Shown here piece by piece: positions 23,789 to 32,951 of a stretch of DNA of 64,000 nucleotides (positions are counted from its first letter, which is position 1; each line of letters opens with the position of its first letter). The position numbers were made by a program, and so were the translations under genes. The notes beneath the pieces were generated by a model, which ran no database searches, was not told where the DNA came from, and saw only the letters and a list, made by a program, of their open reading frames with translations. The stretch is from RHKX01 sp963823565 (GTDB lineage: Bacteria > Actinomycetota > Thermoleophilia > Solirubrobacterales > 70-9), in assembly GCA_963823565.1 (NCBI GenBank), contig CAWGLR010000001.1, forward strand, positions 310,001 to 374,000, given 5' to 3'.

Positions 23789-24975
23789 ACCGCCACCTCC
23801 TCGCGGCCGCGGAGGGCCTGCATGTAACGCTCGGCGACGAGCGTGTCGAAGGCGTGGACGTCGCCCTCCTCGGCCGAGTAGCGGCCGGCCACGTAGCCCT
23901 TCGTCCGCACCCCCTTCTGCGTCAGCTCGCAGACGTACCAGTCCTGGCGGTTGACGGTGTCCCAGAAGTCGGCGGCGTCGCTGGGGTCGAAGTCCTCGCG
24001 CGCCATGGTCTCCGGCTCGAAGAACCACTCGCAGGTGACCTCGGTGCGGTCGACCGCGCGCGGCCAGAGGGTGTGGAGCATCACGTAGTCGGGATGCAGC
24101 GAGACGAGCGCGTTCGGGAAGAGGGCGAAGTAGTAGACCGAGTCGACGTCCTTGCCGGTCAGCCCCGCGATCGGCGGGCGGTGCCCGGCGTGGCCCTCGC
24201 CGGTCCCCATGGTCTCGGCGTCCTCGTTCAGCGTCATCGAGCCCCCGCACCACGAGCCGGCGCCGTCGGCCGACTCGCCGCTGCGGTAGTCGCTGAGCGC
24301 GTTCAGCTCCGGATGCACTCCGGGGCAGTGCAGGCACTCGTTGTAGTTCTCGGCGATGCCCTTCCAGTTCGCGGCGACGTCGTAGACGACCCCGCGGGCG
24401 CGGTGGAGCTCGCCGAGCCGGTAGCGCTCGAGCATCGGCGCGAGGTCGCCGACGTGCTCTGCCGCCCCGGGAGCGGTGCCGTCGAGGTCGACGAGGAGCA
24501 GCCCGGCGACGACCGCGCTGCGAACCTCGAGCAGCCCCGAGCAGGAGAAGTCGAAGTCCTCGACCTCGTCCATGTGCGGAGCGGCAACGAGCGAGCCGTC
24601 GAGCGCGTAGGACCAGGCGTGGTAGGGGCAGCGGATCCGCCGTCGCACCTTCCCGGAGGTCTCCTCGACGAGGCGGGCGCCGCGGTGGCGGCAGACGTTG
24701 AGGAACGCGCGCACCTCGCCGTCCTCCCCGCGGAGGGCGAAGACGCTGCTCGGGCCGATCTCGCGCATCAGCCAGCTTCCGGGCTCGGCGATCGCCGACG
24801 CGTGCCCGAAGCAGACCCAGCCGCCGAACAGGTTCTCGATCTCCCAGTCCAGCACCGAGGGGTCGGCGAAGGCGGCGGGCGGGAGCATCGTCGCGCGCTC
24901 GACCGGCTGCAGGGTCAGCGCGATGTCGCGCGGGTCGAGGTCGAGGGCCCGGGTGCGGATCTCGGTTGCTGCCAT
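23785..24975 (-). CDS. Rieske non-heme iron oxygenase, alpha subunit
   Basis: A 396-residue oxygenase. The Rieske cluster ligands are in CRHRG and CPYHAW; the mononuclear iron site is NYNECLHCPGVHPEL with a late Asp. The sequence resembles the group acting on quaternary amines (GbcA/CntA-like) and aromatic acids, with no beta subunit nearby. No dedicated reductase is adjacent. The ATG at 24975 is chosen for its GGAGGA ribosome-binding site; a longer frame reaches 25035, inside the operator. It is divergent from the acyl-CoA dehydrogenase gene. Confidence 0.85.
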   Translation of the reverse strand: MAATEIRTRALDLDPRDIALTLQPVERATMLPPAAFADPSVLDWEIENLFGGWVCFGHASAIAEPGSWLMREIGPSSVFALRGEDGEVRAFLNVCRHRGARLVEETSGKVRRRIRCPYHAWSYALDGSLVAAPHMDEVEDFDFSCSGLLEVRSAVVAGLLLVDLDGTAPGAAEHVGDLAPMLERYRLGELHRARGVVYDVAANWKGIAENYNECLHCPGVHPELNALSDYRSGESADGAGSWCGGSMTLNEDAETMGTGEGHAGHRPPIAGLTGKDVDSVYYFALFPNALVSLHPDYVMLHTLWPRAVDRTEVTCEWFFEPETMAREDFDPSDAADFWDTVNRQDWYVCELTQKGVRTKGYVAGRYSAEEGDVHAFDTLVAERYMQALRGREEVAV

Positions 24976-25017
24976 CGGCGTCTCCTCCGGTCGTTTCGGG
25001 CGTCCCTCCAGCCGCCG

Positions 25018-25037
25018 AATTGACCTTGTAGTCAATT
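25018..25037. promoter_or_regulatory. Shared palindromic operator, copy 1 (AATTGAC-N6-GTCAATT)
   Basis: Perfect 7-bp arms around the spacer CTTGTA. The same 16-bp core occurs at 31194-31209. It lies between the divergent Rieske and acyl-CoA dehydrogenase genes and overlaps the -35 of the latter, a typical repressor position. Confidence 0.75.
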
Positions 25038-25057
25038 GCTCAAAGTCATGTTAGAGT
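25029..25057 (+). promoter_or_regulatory. Near-leaderless promoter of the acyl-CoA dehydrogenase operon
   Basis: TAGTCA (25029-25034), 17 bp, TAGAGT (25052-25057); the ATG follows 9 bp later. The -35 is poor and lies inside the palindrome, so the operator, not the -35, may dominate control. Confidence 0.5.
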
Positions 25058-25066
25058 GTCGCCGCG

Positions 25067-26272
25067 ATGGAGGTCGCCACCACCCCCGAGGCCCTCGCGG
25101 AGATCCCCTTCGAGCTCGACTCCGAGACGCGCGCGATCCAGGCGCGGGCCCGCAGGTTCGCCGAGGAGGTGCTGATCCCGCTCGAGGAGAAGGCCGAGGC
25201 GCACGGCGGCAAGCTCCCCGCCGAGGACGTCGAGCACGTCAAGCGCGAGGCGACCGCCGCCCGGCTCTGCGGGCCCCTCCACTCCCCCGAGCACGGCGGC
25301 CAGGGCTTCACCCGGATGCAGTGGGCGCTCGTCGAGGAGCAGTACGGACGCACCACCAACGCGATCCACTGGCACATCCCCAACGGCTACAACGTCTGGG
25401 AGCACGCGAGCGCCGAGCACCGCAGGCGCTGGCTCGAGCCGATGCTCCGCGGCGAGGCCCGCGACGCCTACGCGGTGACCGAGCGCGGCGCCGGCTCCGA
25501 CCCCTCGCGGATCGAGGCAACGGCGCACCGCACCGACGCCGGCTTCCGGATCAACGGCGAGAAGTGGTTCGTCACCTCCGGCGACGTCGCCCAGGTGCTG
25601 GTCGTGATGGCGAACGTCGTCGAGGACGGCGCCAGGCTGCCGACGCTCTTCGTCGTCGACCGCGACCTCCCCGGGATCGAGTACGTCGACGACCCCGCCT
25701 TCACCCACAGCTACCCCGACGGGCACCCGACGATCGTCTTCCGCGACGTCGAGGTCGGCCCCGGCGAGGTGATCGGCGGCATCGGCGGCGGCGATGACCT
25801 CCAGCGCGCGTGGTTCATGGAGGAGCGCCTCGCGATCGCCGCCCGCTGCGTCGGCGCGATGTGGCGGCTGCTCGACGAGACCGTCGCCTGGGCGGCGAGC
25901 CGCGAGCAGGGCGGCAGCCGCATCCTCGACTACCAGGGCGTCTCCTTCCCGCTCGCCGACTCGGCCGCCGACGCCGCCGCCGGGCGCCTGCTCGCGCTGA
26001 CCGTCGCCGAGCTCGCCGACGCCGGCGCCGACCCGAAGCTCGTCCACAACAAGGCCTCGATGGCGAAGCTCTTCTGCTCCGAGCGTGCCTGGATCTGCGC
26101 CGACCGCTGCGTGCAGGCCTTCGGCGGGCGCGGCTACCTCCGCTCCAACGTCGCCGAGCGCCTGCTCCGCGAGCTCCGGGTCGACCGGATCTGGGAGGGG
26201 ACCAGCGAGATCCAGCGGCTGATCGTCGCTCGCGGCCTCGAGCGGCGCGGCGTCGAGCGGATGCTGCACTAG
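25067..26272 (+). CDS. Acyl-CoA dehydrogenase family protein
   Basis: A 401-residue FAD enzyme of the acyl-CoA dehydrogenase fold. YAVTERGAGSDPS is the mid-domain FAD/substrate signature, NGEKWFVTSGD follows, and the C-terminal domain has QAFGGRGYLRSNVAERLLRE and WEGTSEIQRLIVARGL. These enzymes introduce a 2,3-double bond into acyl-CoA. First gene of a plus-strand operon with the acyl-CoA ligase 16 bp downstream, under the shared operator; the two together suggest that the product acid is activated and oxidised. Confidence 0.88.
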   Translation: MEVATTPEALAEIPFELDSETRAIQARARRFAEEVLIPLEEKAEAHGGKLPAEDVEHVKREATAARLCGPLHSPEHGGQGFTRMQWALVEEQYGRTTNAIHWHIPNGYNVWEHASAEHRRRWLEPMLRGEARDAYAVTERGAGSDPSRIEATAHRTDAGFRINGEKWFVTSGDVAQVLVVMANVVEDGARLPTLFVVDRDLPGIEYVDDPAFTHSYPDGHPTIVFRDVEVGPGEVIGGIGGGDDLQRAWFMEERLAIAARCVGAMWRLLDETVAWAASREQGGSRILDYQGVSFPLADSAADAAAGRLLALTVAELADAGADPKLVHNKASMAKLFCSERAWICADRCVQAFGGRGYLRSNVAERLLRELRVDRIWEGTSEIQRLIVARGLERRGVERMLH

Positions 26273-26288
26273 CCAGACTGCGAGCGAC

Positions 26289-28352
26289 ATGGACCTCTCG
26301 CCGCTCCTCGAGCCTCGTTCGATCGCGGTCGTCGGCGCGACCGACCGCCCGGATGCCTACGGGCGCACGATCATCGAGAACCTCGAGCGCTTCGGCTTCG
26401 AGGGGCCGCTCTGGGGAGTGAACCCCTCGCGCGAGTCGGTCCGGTCGGTCCCCTGCGTGCCGGCGATCGCCGACCTTCCGGAGGCGGTGGACGCCGTCGC
26501 GATCGCGATCCCGGCGGTGGGCGTTCCCGCCGCCGTCGCCGAGGCCGGGCGCCGGGGCTGCGGCGGAGCGATCGTGGTCTCCGCCGGCTTCGGCGAGGTC
26601 GAGGCGGGCCGGCGGCTCGAGGAGGAGCTGCGGGCGGCTGCGACCGCGGCCGACCTCCCGGTCTGCGGGCCGAACGGCAACGGCATCGTCAACGTCCCCG
26701 CCCGATCTGGCATCTGGGGCGACTCGGTGAGGCCGCTCGAGCCCGGGCCGGTCTGCCTGATCTCCCAGAGCGGCAACGTCGCGGTGAACGCGCTCGGCTC
26801 CCACCGCGGCATCGGCTTCCACACCGTCATCTCGACCGGCAACGGCGCCGTCTGCGACGCGACCGACTGGCTGCTCGCGCTGAGCGAGCGCGACGGCGTC
26901 GGCTCGATCGGCCTCTTCCTCGAATCCGACGGGGACGGCACCCGCCTCGCCGAGGGCCTCGCCCGCTGTGCCGAGCGCGGGGTGCGCGTCGTCGTCCTCA
27001 AGGTGGGGACCTCGGAGGCCGGCGCGGTCGCCGCCTCCTCCCACACGGGTGCCCTCGCCGGCGACCAGCGCGTGTTCCGCTCGCTGATCGAGGAGGCGGG
27101 GGCGTCGGTCGCCGCGAACCCGCACGAGCTGCTCGAGCTGGCGCGGGCGCTGGCGGAGCCGCGGGCACGTCCCCGCGGCGACGGCGGGCTCGCGATCCTC
27201 ACCTGCTCCGGCGGCGACTCGGGGATCTCAGCCGACGAGGCGGAGCGGCTCGGCGTCGAGCTTCCCCCGCTCGGGGAGGGAACGGCGCGACGCGTTCGCG
27301 AGCTGCTGCCGGAGGCGGCGACCGTCGCCAACCCGCTCGACTACACCTCGATGATCTGGGCGGAGACGGAGCGGCTCCGCGACATCGTCGTGGCGACCGG
27401 ATCGGACCCGGCGATCGATCAGCTGCTGATCTTCCACGACACCCCCGAGGACCTCTCGCCCGATGCCCAGGAGAGCTGGGACGCCACCCGCGAGGGCCTG
27501 GCGAGCGGCGGTGCGGAGTCCGGGGCGGCGGCGCTCTTCGCCTCCACCCTCCCCGACCTGATCGACGAGGGGCTGATCGGCAAGCTCGCCGCGGAAGGGA
27601 TCGCCGCCGTCGGCGGGCTCAGCACCGCGGTCCTCTGCGCGCGCGAGCTCCGCCGGCCGCCGGCCGATCCAGGGCGCCTGCGGGAGATCGCCGCGGCAGC
27701 GACGCGGCACCCGGCCGAGAGCGCCGAGACGTGGCTCGGCGAGGCGACGGCGAAGGAGCTCCTGGCCGCGGCGGGAGTGCCGGTTCCCGCCGGCCGCCAC
27801 GCCACCGGCGTCGCCGACTGCCGGACCGCCGCCGCCGAGCTCGGCTGGCCGCTGGCGCTCAAGCTCTCCTCCCCGTCGATCCAGCACAAGAGCGACGTCG
27901 GCGCGATCGAGCTCGGGATCGCCTCAGAGGCGAAGCTCGAGGCGGCGGCGGAGCGCCTGCTCGCGCTGCCCGAGGCGTCCGGCGCCGAGCTGCTCGTCGA
28001 GGCGATGGCGCCGCCCGGCGTCGAGTTGATCGTCGCCGCCCGCGCCGACGGCGTCGTCCCCGCGCTGATCGTCGGCCTCGGTGGGATCTGGACGGAGGCC
28101 CTGAGCGACGTCGCGGTGATCCCGCTCCCGGCCGGTCCCGAACGGGTGGAGCTGGCGCTGCGCGGACTCACCGCCGCCCCACTGCTGACGGGCGGCCGCG
28201 GCGGTGAGGCGGTCGATCTGGCGGCGGCCGCGACCGCCGCCTCCCGGATCGGCGAGGCGCTGATCGACCAGGGCCTGGCGCTGCTCGAGGTCAACCCGCT
28301 GATCGTCTCGCCGGCGGGCGCGGTGGCCGCCGACGCAGTCGCTCGCCGCTGA
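26289..28352 (+). CDS. ADP-forming acetate/acyl-CoA ligase family protein, single-chain
   Basis: A 687-residue fusion of the alpha and beta parts of NDP-forming acyl-CoA synthetase. The N-terminal CoA-binding domain starts LEPRSIAVVGATDRPDAYG; a succinyl-CoA-synthetase-like ligase part holds SQSGNVAVNAL and the phospho-His region SHTGALAGD; the C-terminal ATP-grasp starts ATAKELLAAAGVPVP near residue 490, with LKLSSPSIQHKSDVGAIELG. It interconverts acyl-CoA and acid with ADP/ATP. The acyl group is unknown. Convergent with the P450 (2-bp gap). Confidence 0.87.
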   Translation: MDLSPLLEPRSIAVVGATDRPDAYGRTIIENLERFGFEGPLWGVNPSRESVRSVPCVPAIADLPEAVDAVAIAIPAVGVPAAVAEAGRRGCGGAIVVSAGFGEVEAGRRLEEELRAAATAADLPVCGPNGNGIVNVPARSGIWGDSVRPLEPGPVCLISQSGNVAVNALGSHRGIGFHTVISTGNGAVCDATDWLLALSERDGVGSIGLFLESDGDGTRLAEGLARCAERGVRVVVLKVGTSEAGAVAASSHTGALAGDQRVFRSLIEEAGASVAANPHELLELARALAEPRARPRGDGGLAILTCSGGDSGISADEAERLGVELPPLGEGTARRVRELLPEAATVANPLDYTSMIWAETERLRDIVVATGSDPAIDQLLIFHDTPEDLSPDAQESWDATREGLASGGAESGAAALFASTLPDLIDEGLIGKLAAEGIAAVGGLSTAVLCARELRRPPADPGRLREIAAAATRHPAESAETWLGEATAKELLAAAGVPVPAGRHATGVADCRTAAAELGWPLALKLSSPSIQHKSDVGAIELGIASEAKLEAAAERLLALPEASGAELLVEAMAPPGVELIVAARADGVVPALIVGLGGIWTEALSDVAVIPLPAGPERVELALRGLTAAPLLTGGRGGEAVDLAAAATAASRIGEALIDQGLALLEVNPLIVSPAGAVAADAVARR

Positions 28353-28354
28353 AT

Positions 28355-29584
28355 CTAGGCTGCGGTGAAGCGCACCGGGAGCGACTCGACGCCGTAGATC
28401 CCGCTCACGTTCTGCAGCTCGGCCTCGCCGTCGGGCTCGAGGTGCTCGATCCGCGCGGCGAGGAACGCCAGCGCCTCGGCGATCTCGGCGCGGGCGAGGT
28501 TGCGGCCGACGCAGAAATGGATGCCCGCGCCGAAGGTGAGTGAGCGGGACGAGCCGCGGTCGGCCGTGATGTCGAACTCGTCCGGCTCGTCGAAGGCCTC
28601 GGGATCGCGGTTCGCCGTGAAGGCGCAGACCGTGACGACCGTGCTCGCCGGGAACGTGACGCCGTCGTATTCGACGTCCTCGGTCAGGAGCCGGGCGGTG
28701 AACGGGGTGATCGGCTCATATCTGACCGCCTCGTCGACCGCCTTCAGCGCCAGCTCCTCGGGATCGCGGCGCAACGCCTCCCACTGGTCGAGGTGCTCGG
28801 CGAGCAGTCGCAGGGCGTGGGCGAGCTGGCTCTGGCTCGTGTCGACGCCGCCGACGAGGATGTTCAGGACGAGGTTCTCGAGCTCGACCTGGGAGAGCTT
28901 GTCGCCCTCCTCCTCGGCGGTGATCAGCGCCGAGATCAGGTCGTCGGCGGGCGAGCTGCGGCGGCGCTCGATCAGCGGTCGCACCCACTCGTAGAACTCG
29001 CCGGTCTTGCGCTGCATCGTCTCGAGCTGGGCCGGGTCGGCGAGCGCGATCGGGTCGAACTGGCGCTGGATCCACATCGACCAGTCGTGGAGCCGCTCGG
29101 CGTCCTCGGCCGGAGCTCCCATCACCGCCGCGATGACACGCGCCGGGTAGGGACGAGTGAGGGACCCGACGAGGTCGGCGCGTCCCTCTCCCGCCACGGG
29201 CTCCCAGAGCTCGGCGAGGATCTCGCGCATCGCCGGGCGGTAGCGCTCGATCGCGCGCGGGGCGAGCGCCGGGTTGACGAGCTTGCGAAGGCGGCCGTGG
29301 TCGGCGCCGTTGAGGTTGATGATGTTGTGGTCGACCTGCTCGCGCAGCGGCCCGTCGGTGACCCCGAACAGGTCGGCGAGCAGCACGCCGGGGAAGATCG
29401 CCGCCTTCGTCCGCAGGAAGAACTCGCCCGCCTCGCGGTCGAGGACGATCGTCGCAAGCGGCGCCCGCGCCAGCCACTCGCCCGAGTCCCGCAGCTCCCG
29501 CATCGCATCGTGCCAGCGCTCGCCGCTGAGCCCGGGATCGGCCGGGTCGATCTCGGGCAGCTCGAGGTCACCGAGGGCGGTCAT
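28355..29584 (-). CDS. Cytochrome P450
   Basis: A 409-residue soluble P450. The heme loop FGAGIHFCVGRNLARAE holds the Cys ligand, the K-helix ExxR is in EAVRYEP, and the I-helix oxygen-binding motif is GGVDTSQ. No ferredoxin or reductase is adjacent. Its ATG overlaps the stop of the small upstream frame as ATGA, and it belongs to the operon starting with the aminotransferase under the second shared operator. Substrate unknown. Confidence 0.92.
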   Translation of the reverse strand: MTALGDLELPEIDPADPGLSGERWHDAMRELRDSGEWLARAPLATIVLDREAGEFFLRTKAAIFPGVLLADLFGVTDGPLREQVDHNIINLNGADHGRLRKLVNPALAPRAIERYRPAMREILAELWEPVAGEGRADLVGSLTRPYPARVIAAVMGAPAEDAERLHDWSMWIQRQFDPIALADPAQLETMQRKTGEFYEWVRPLIERRRSSPADDLISALITAEEEGDKLSQVELENLVLNILVGGVDTSQSQLAHALRLLAEHLDQWEALRRDPEELALKAVDEAVRYEPITPFTARLLTEDVEYDGVTFPASTVVTVCAFTANRDPEAFDEPDEFDITADRGSSRSLTFGAGIHFCVGRNLARAEIAEALAFLAARIEHLEPDGEAELQNVSGIYGVESLPVRFTAA

Positions 29585-29782
29585 CTCTGCGTCCCGACCC
29601 TATCCGGCCTTGTCAACCCCTTGCCGGGAAGAGGCCGGGCCCGCCCCTCAGCGCTCACCACCCCGTAGCGGACGCGGGGCACGTCCGCCGCCTCGATGAC
29701 CCGCCGGACCTCGAGCTCGACATGGCCCCTCGAGGTGCTCGAAGAGCCGCTGCCCGGCGCCGAGATCGCTCGAGTCGGGCAA
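29581..29782 (-). pseudogene. Small frameshifted protein between aminotransferase and P450
   Basis: A frame begins with TTG at 29782 (LPDSSDLGAGQRLFEHLEG) and continues, after one extra G in the GGGG run near 29725, as HVELEVRRVIEAADVPRVRY to a stop that overlaps the P450 ATG. With the base removed, the product is about 66 residues. The gap of 4 bp to the aminotransferase and the ATGA overlap with the P450 argue that it is a real, coupled gene. It has no cysteines, so it is not a ferredoxin. No family recognised. Confidence 0.4.
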
Positions 29783-29786
29783 CCGC

Positions 29787-31160
29787 TCAGGCCGGCTTGC
29801 CGGCCTCGAGCCGCTCGGCCGCGTGGGTGAGGCCGTCGCGAAGGATCTCGGTGATCTCCTCGAAGAGCGCGGCGTCGGCGACGAGCGGCGGCGCGATCTG
29901 GACGATCGGCTCGGCGCGGTCGTCGAGGCGGCAGATCATTCCCTTCTCCCAGAGGCGGTCGGAGAGGACGTCCTTGAGCAGCCAGCCCGCCTCCTCCTCG
30001 GTCAGCGCCTCGCGGGTCGACTGGTCCCTGACGACCTCGATCGCGAAGAAGTGGCCCATGCCGCGGACGTCGCCGACGATCGGGATGTCGCTCAGGCCCT
30101 CGAGCAGCGCGCGCGCCTTCGGCTCGTTGGCGCGGACGTTGTCGAGCACGTTCTCGCGCTCCATGATTCCGATCGCCGCCAGCGCGATCGACGCGCCGAC
30201 GGGATGGCCGCCGAAGGTGATGCCGTGCAGGTAGTCGGCCTTGCCGGTGAGGAAGGGCTCGGCGATCCGGTCGCTCATGAGCAGGCCGCCCATCGAGAAG
30301 TGGGCGGCGGTGAGTCCCTTGGCGAAGGTGATCATGTCCGGCTGGGAGCCGAGGCGCTGGGCGCCGAACCACTCGCCGATCCGCCCGAAGGCGCAGATCA
30401 CCTCGTCGGAGACGAGCAGGATCCCGTAGCGGTCGCAGAGCTCGCGCAGGCCGTCCCAGTAGCCGGCCGGCGGGGTGATCGAGCCGCCCGCGTTCTGGAC
30501 CGGCTCCATGATGATCATCGCGATCGTCTCCGGCCGCTCGAACTCGATCACCTCCTCGATCTCCTCGAGCAGCGCCTTCGTGAAGGCGGCCTCGTCGCCG
30601 CCGGCGGGATGGCGGTAGGCGTTGGTCGAGGAGACGTGCTGCGTCTCGATGGCGAGCGGCTCGAAGGCGGTGCGGCAGACCGGGATGCCGGTGAACGAGA
30701 GCGCTCCCATCGAGGTGCCGTGGTAGGCGTCACGGCGGGCGATCACCTTCCGCCGCGAGGGCTCGCCGTTGGCCTGGTGCCACTGGCGGGCGAGCTTGTA
30801 GGCCGACTCGACCGACTCCGAGCCGCCGGAGGTGAAGAACGTGCGCTCGAAGCCCGCGGGCGCGAGCTCGGCGAGCTTGGTCGCGAGCTCGATCGCCGGC
30901 GGATGGGCGGTCGTCCAGTTCGTCGTGAACGGGAGCGTCGCCATCTGCGCGGCCGCCGCGGCGCCGATCTCCTCGCCGTGGGAGTGGCCGAGGTTGGTGC
31001 AGTAGAGGCCCGAGAGGCCATCGATGTAGCGGTTGCCGGCGTCGTCGTAGATGTGGCAGCCGTCGCCGCGGACGAGGACGGGGATGTCCGCGGCGTCGAG
31101 CGTCATGTCGGAGAAATGCAGCATCAGGTGCTGCTTCGCGAGGTCCTGGAGGTGGCTCAT
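29787..31160 (-). CDS. Class III pyridoxal-phosphate aminotransferase
   Basis: A 457-residue omega-aminotransferase. The PLP lysine is in ITFAKGLT, the PLP-phosphate and aspartate motifs are in TSGGSESVESAYKLARQ and LLVSDEVICAFGR, and DAYHGTSMGALSFTG is typical. Relatives use putrescine, beta-alanine, taurine or 4-aminobutyrate with pyruvate or 2-oxoglutarate. The ATG at 31160 is selected over an upstream extension that crosses the operator. First gene of an operon with the small frame and the P450; substrate not determinable. Confidence 0.87.
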   Translation of the reverse strand: MSHLQDLAKQHLMLHFSDMTLDAADIPVLVRGDGCHIYDDAGNRYIDGLSGLYCTNLGHSHGEEIGAAAAAQMATLPFTTNWTTAHPPAIELATKLAELAPAGFERTFFTSGGSESVESAYKLARQWHQANGEPSRRKVIARRDAYHGTSMGALSFTGIPVCRTAFEPLAIETQHVSSTNAYRHPAGGDEAAFTKALLEEIEEVIEFERPETIAMIIMEPVQNAGGSITPPAGYWDGLRELCDRYGILLVSDEVICAFGRIGEWFGAQRLGSQPDMITFAKGLTAAHFSMGGLLMSDRIAEPFLTGKADYLHGITFGGHPVGASIALAAIGIMERENVLDNVRANEPKARALLEGLSDIPIVGDVRGMGHFFAIEVVRDQSTREALTEEEAGWLLKDVLSDRLWEKGMICRLDDRAEPIVQIAPPLVADAALFEEITEILRDGLTHAAERLEAGKPA

Positions 31161-31190
31161 CGCGGGGGAGCATAGCCGTCGGGCCCACGG

Positions 31191-31210
31191 TATTGACCTT
31201 GTAGTCAATA
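31191..31210. promoter_or_regulatory. Shared palindromic operator, copy 2 (TATTGAC-N6-GTCAATA)
   Basis: Perfect 7-bp arms around the same CTTGTA spacer as at 25018-25037. The outermost pair differs (T/A here, A/T there) but stays complementary, so the symmetry itself is conserved. It lies between the divergent aminotransferase and FAD-oxidoreductase genes. Confidence 0.75.
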
Positions 31211-31229
31211 GGACAATGTGTGATAGGTT
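31202..31229 (+). promoter_or_regulatory. Leaderless promoter of the FAD oxidoreductase at 31237
   Basis: TAGTCA (31202-31207), 16 bp, TAGGTT (31224-31229), with the ATG 7 bp after the -10. The geometry matches copy 1, supporting both assignments. Confidence 0.5.
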
Positions 31230-31236
31230 CGCGCCC

Positions 31237-32937
31237 ATGGAGAGCACACACGCGCCGACGTCGCCTGCCCAGACCAACTCCTCGAACGGCGGCCCGCCCG
31301 CGACCGGAGGCGGCTCCTGGGACGCGATCGTCGTCGGCGGCGGGCACAACGGCCTCACCACCGGCGCCTACCTCGCCAAAGCCGGGCTGCGGACGCTGAT
31401 CCTCGAGCGCCGCCACATCCTCGGCGGCGCCTGCGTGACCGAGGAGGTCTGGCCCGGCGCCCGCGTCTCCCGTGCGTCATACGTGGTGTCGATGCTCCAG
31501 CCGAAGGTCGTCGCCGACCTCGAGCTGAAGCGCTTCGGCTACGAGGCGCACCCGCTCGACCCCGCCTACGCCGCGATGACTCCCGACGGGCCGATCGTCT
31601 TCCACGACGACTCCGTCAGGACCGCGAAGGGCATCGAGAAGTTCAGCCGCAGCGACGCGGCCCGCTTCGTCGAGTTCGAGGACCTGCTCTTCATGGCCGC
31701 CGACTTCGTCCGGCCGATGATGATCCGCCAGCCCCCCGCCCTCGGCTCGAAGGCGCCGATGGACGTCGCCGGCGTGCTCCGCGAGGCGGCGCGCATCGGC
31801 GGCATGAAGCGCCGCGACGTCGAGCAGCTCGTCCGCATCTTCACGATGTCGGTCGGCGACCTCCTCGACTCGTTCTTCGAGAACGACTACCTCAAGGGCT
31901 CGATGGCCTCGACGGGGGTCGTCGGCGTCTGGGCCGGCCCCTACACCCCCGGCACCGCCTACAACCTGCTCCACCACGCGCTCGGCGAGCTCGACGGCAA
32001 CGTCGGCTCATGGGGCCAGGTGATCGGCGGGATGGGCGCGATCAGCGAGGCGATCGCCGCCTCCGCCCGCGCCGCCGGCGCCGAGATCCGGACCAGCGCC
32101 GAGGTCGTCTCGATCGACTCGGTGGATGGGCGCGTCACCGGCGTCACCCTCGCCGACGGGACCGTGGAGCGGGCGCCGATCGTCGCCTCCGGCGCCCACC
32201 CGAAGACGACGATCCTCGACCTCGCCGGCGGCGAGAAGTTCCCCGAGGAGGTCCGCGCCGACATGGAGGCGTACCGCACCCGCGGCGCCTCGGTGAAGGT
32301 CAACATGGTGCTGAGCGAGCCGCCGCGCTACGAGGGGCTGACCGAGGAGGAGTCGCGGCACCTGCTCACCGCCGGCGTCAACTGGTGCCCGTCGCTTCAG
32401 TACCTCGAGCGCGCCTGGCAGGACGCCCAGCGCGGCGTCCCGAGCGAGCAGCCCTACGTCGAGATGGAGGTGCCGAGCTCGGTCGACCCCTCGCTGACCG
32501 ACGACGACCGCTGGATCGCGACGATGTTCACCCAGTACGGCCCGACGGAGAAGGAGCAGTGGCCGGAGGGCGCGCGCGAGCGCTACGCCGACACCTGCAT
32601 CGCCGACATCGGCCGCTTCGCGCCGAACCTCCCCGGCGCGGTCGTCGAGCGCGAGGTGCTGGCGCCGCCCGATCTCGAGGACATCTTCGGCCTCGTCGAC
32701 GGCTCGATCTTCCAGGGCGAGCAGGACATCGCGCAGATGGCCTTCATGCGGCCGGCGCCGTCGCTCGCGCAGTACGCGACGCCGCTCCACGGCCTCTACC
32801 TGTGCGGCGCCGGGACGCACCCCGGCGGCGGGGTCATGGCGGCCAGCGGTCACAACGCCGCGCAGCGGATCCTCAAGGACCGCCGCGGGCTCGCAGGGCT
32901 GCGCGGGCGGCTGAGCCGCCGGCGCGCGACCGCCTGA
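31237..32937 (+). CDS. PYROXD2-like FAD-dependent oxidoreductase, paralogue 2
   Basis: A 566-residue flavoprotein with IVVGGGHNGLTTGAYLAKAG near residues 31-50, LERRHILGGACVTEE next, and LCGAGTHPGGGVMAASGHNA closing the FAD site. It is more distant from the other two copies than they are from each other, so it may have a different substrate. A low-complexity N-terminus of about 28 residues precedes the flavin domain. The ATG at 31237 is supported by the leaderless promoter. Monocistronic, under the second shared operator. Confidence 0.85.
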   Translation: MESTHAPTSPAQTNSSNGGPPATGGGSWDAIVVGGGHNGLTTGAYLAKAGLRTLILERRHILGGACVTEEVWPGARVSRASYVVSMLQPKVVADLELKRFGYEAHPLDPAYAAMTPDGPIVFHDDSVRTAKGIEKFSRSDAARFVEFEDLLFMAADFVRPMMIRQPPALGSKAPMDVAGVLREAARIGGMKRRDVEQLVRIFTMSVGDLLDSFFENDYLKGSMASTGVVGVWAGPYTPGTAYNLLHHALGELDGNVGSWGQVIGGMGAISEAIAASARAAGAEIRTSAEVVSIDSVDGRVTGVTLADGTVERAPIVASGAHPKTTILDLAGGEKFPEEVRADMEAYRTRGASVKVNMVLSEPPRYEGLTEEESRHLLTAGVNWCPSLQYLERAWQDAQRGVPSEQPYVEMEVPSSVDPSLTDDDRWIATMFTQYGPTEKEQWPEGARERYADTCIADIGRFAPNLPGAVVEREVLAPPDLEDIFGLVDGSIFQGEQDIAQMAFMRPAPSLAQYATPLHGLYLCGAGTHPGGGVMAASGHNAAQRILKDRRGLAGLRGRLSRRRATA

Positions 32938-32951
32938 CGGCGGCCTGGTCC

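Noticed and set aside
21830..23827. Long + strand frame opposite the TetR/FAD genes
   Set aside because: Low-complexity translation and complete overlap with well-supported genes.
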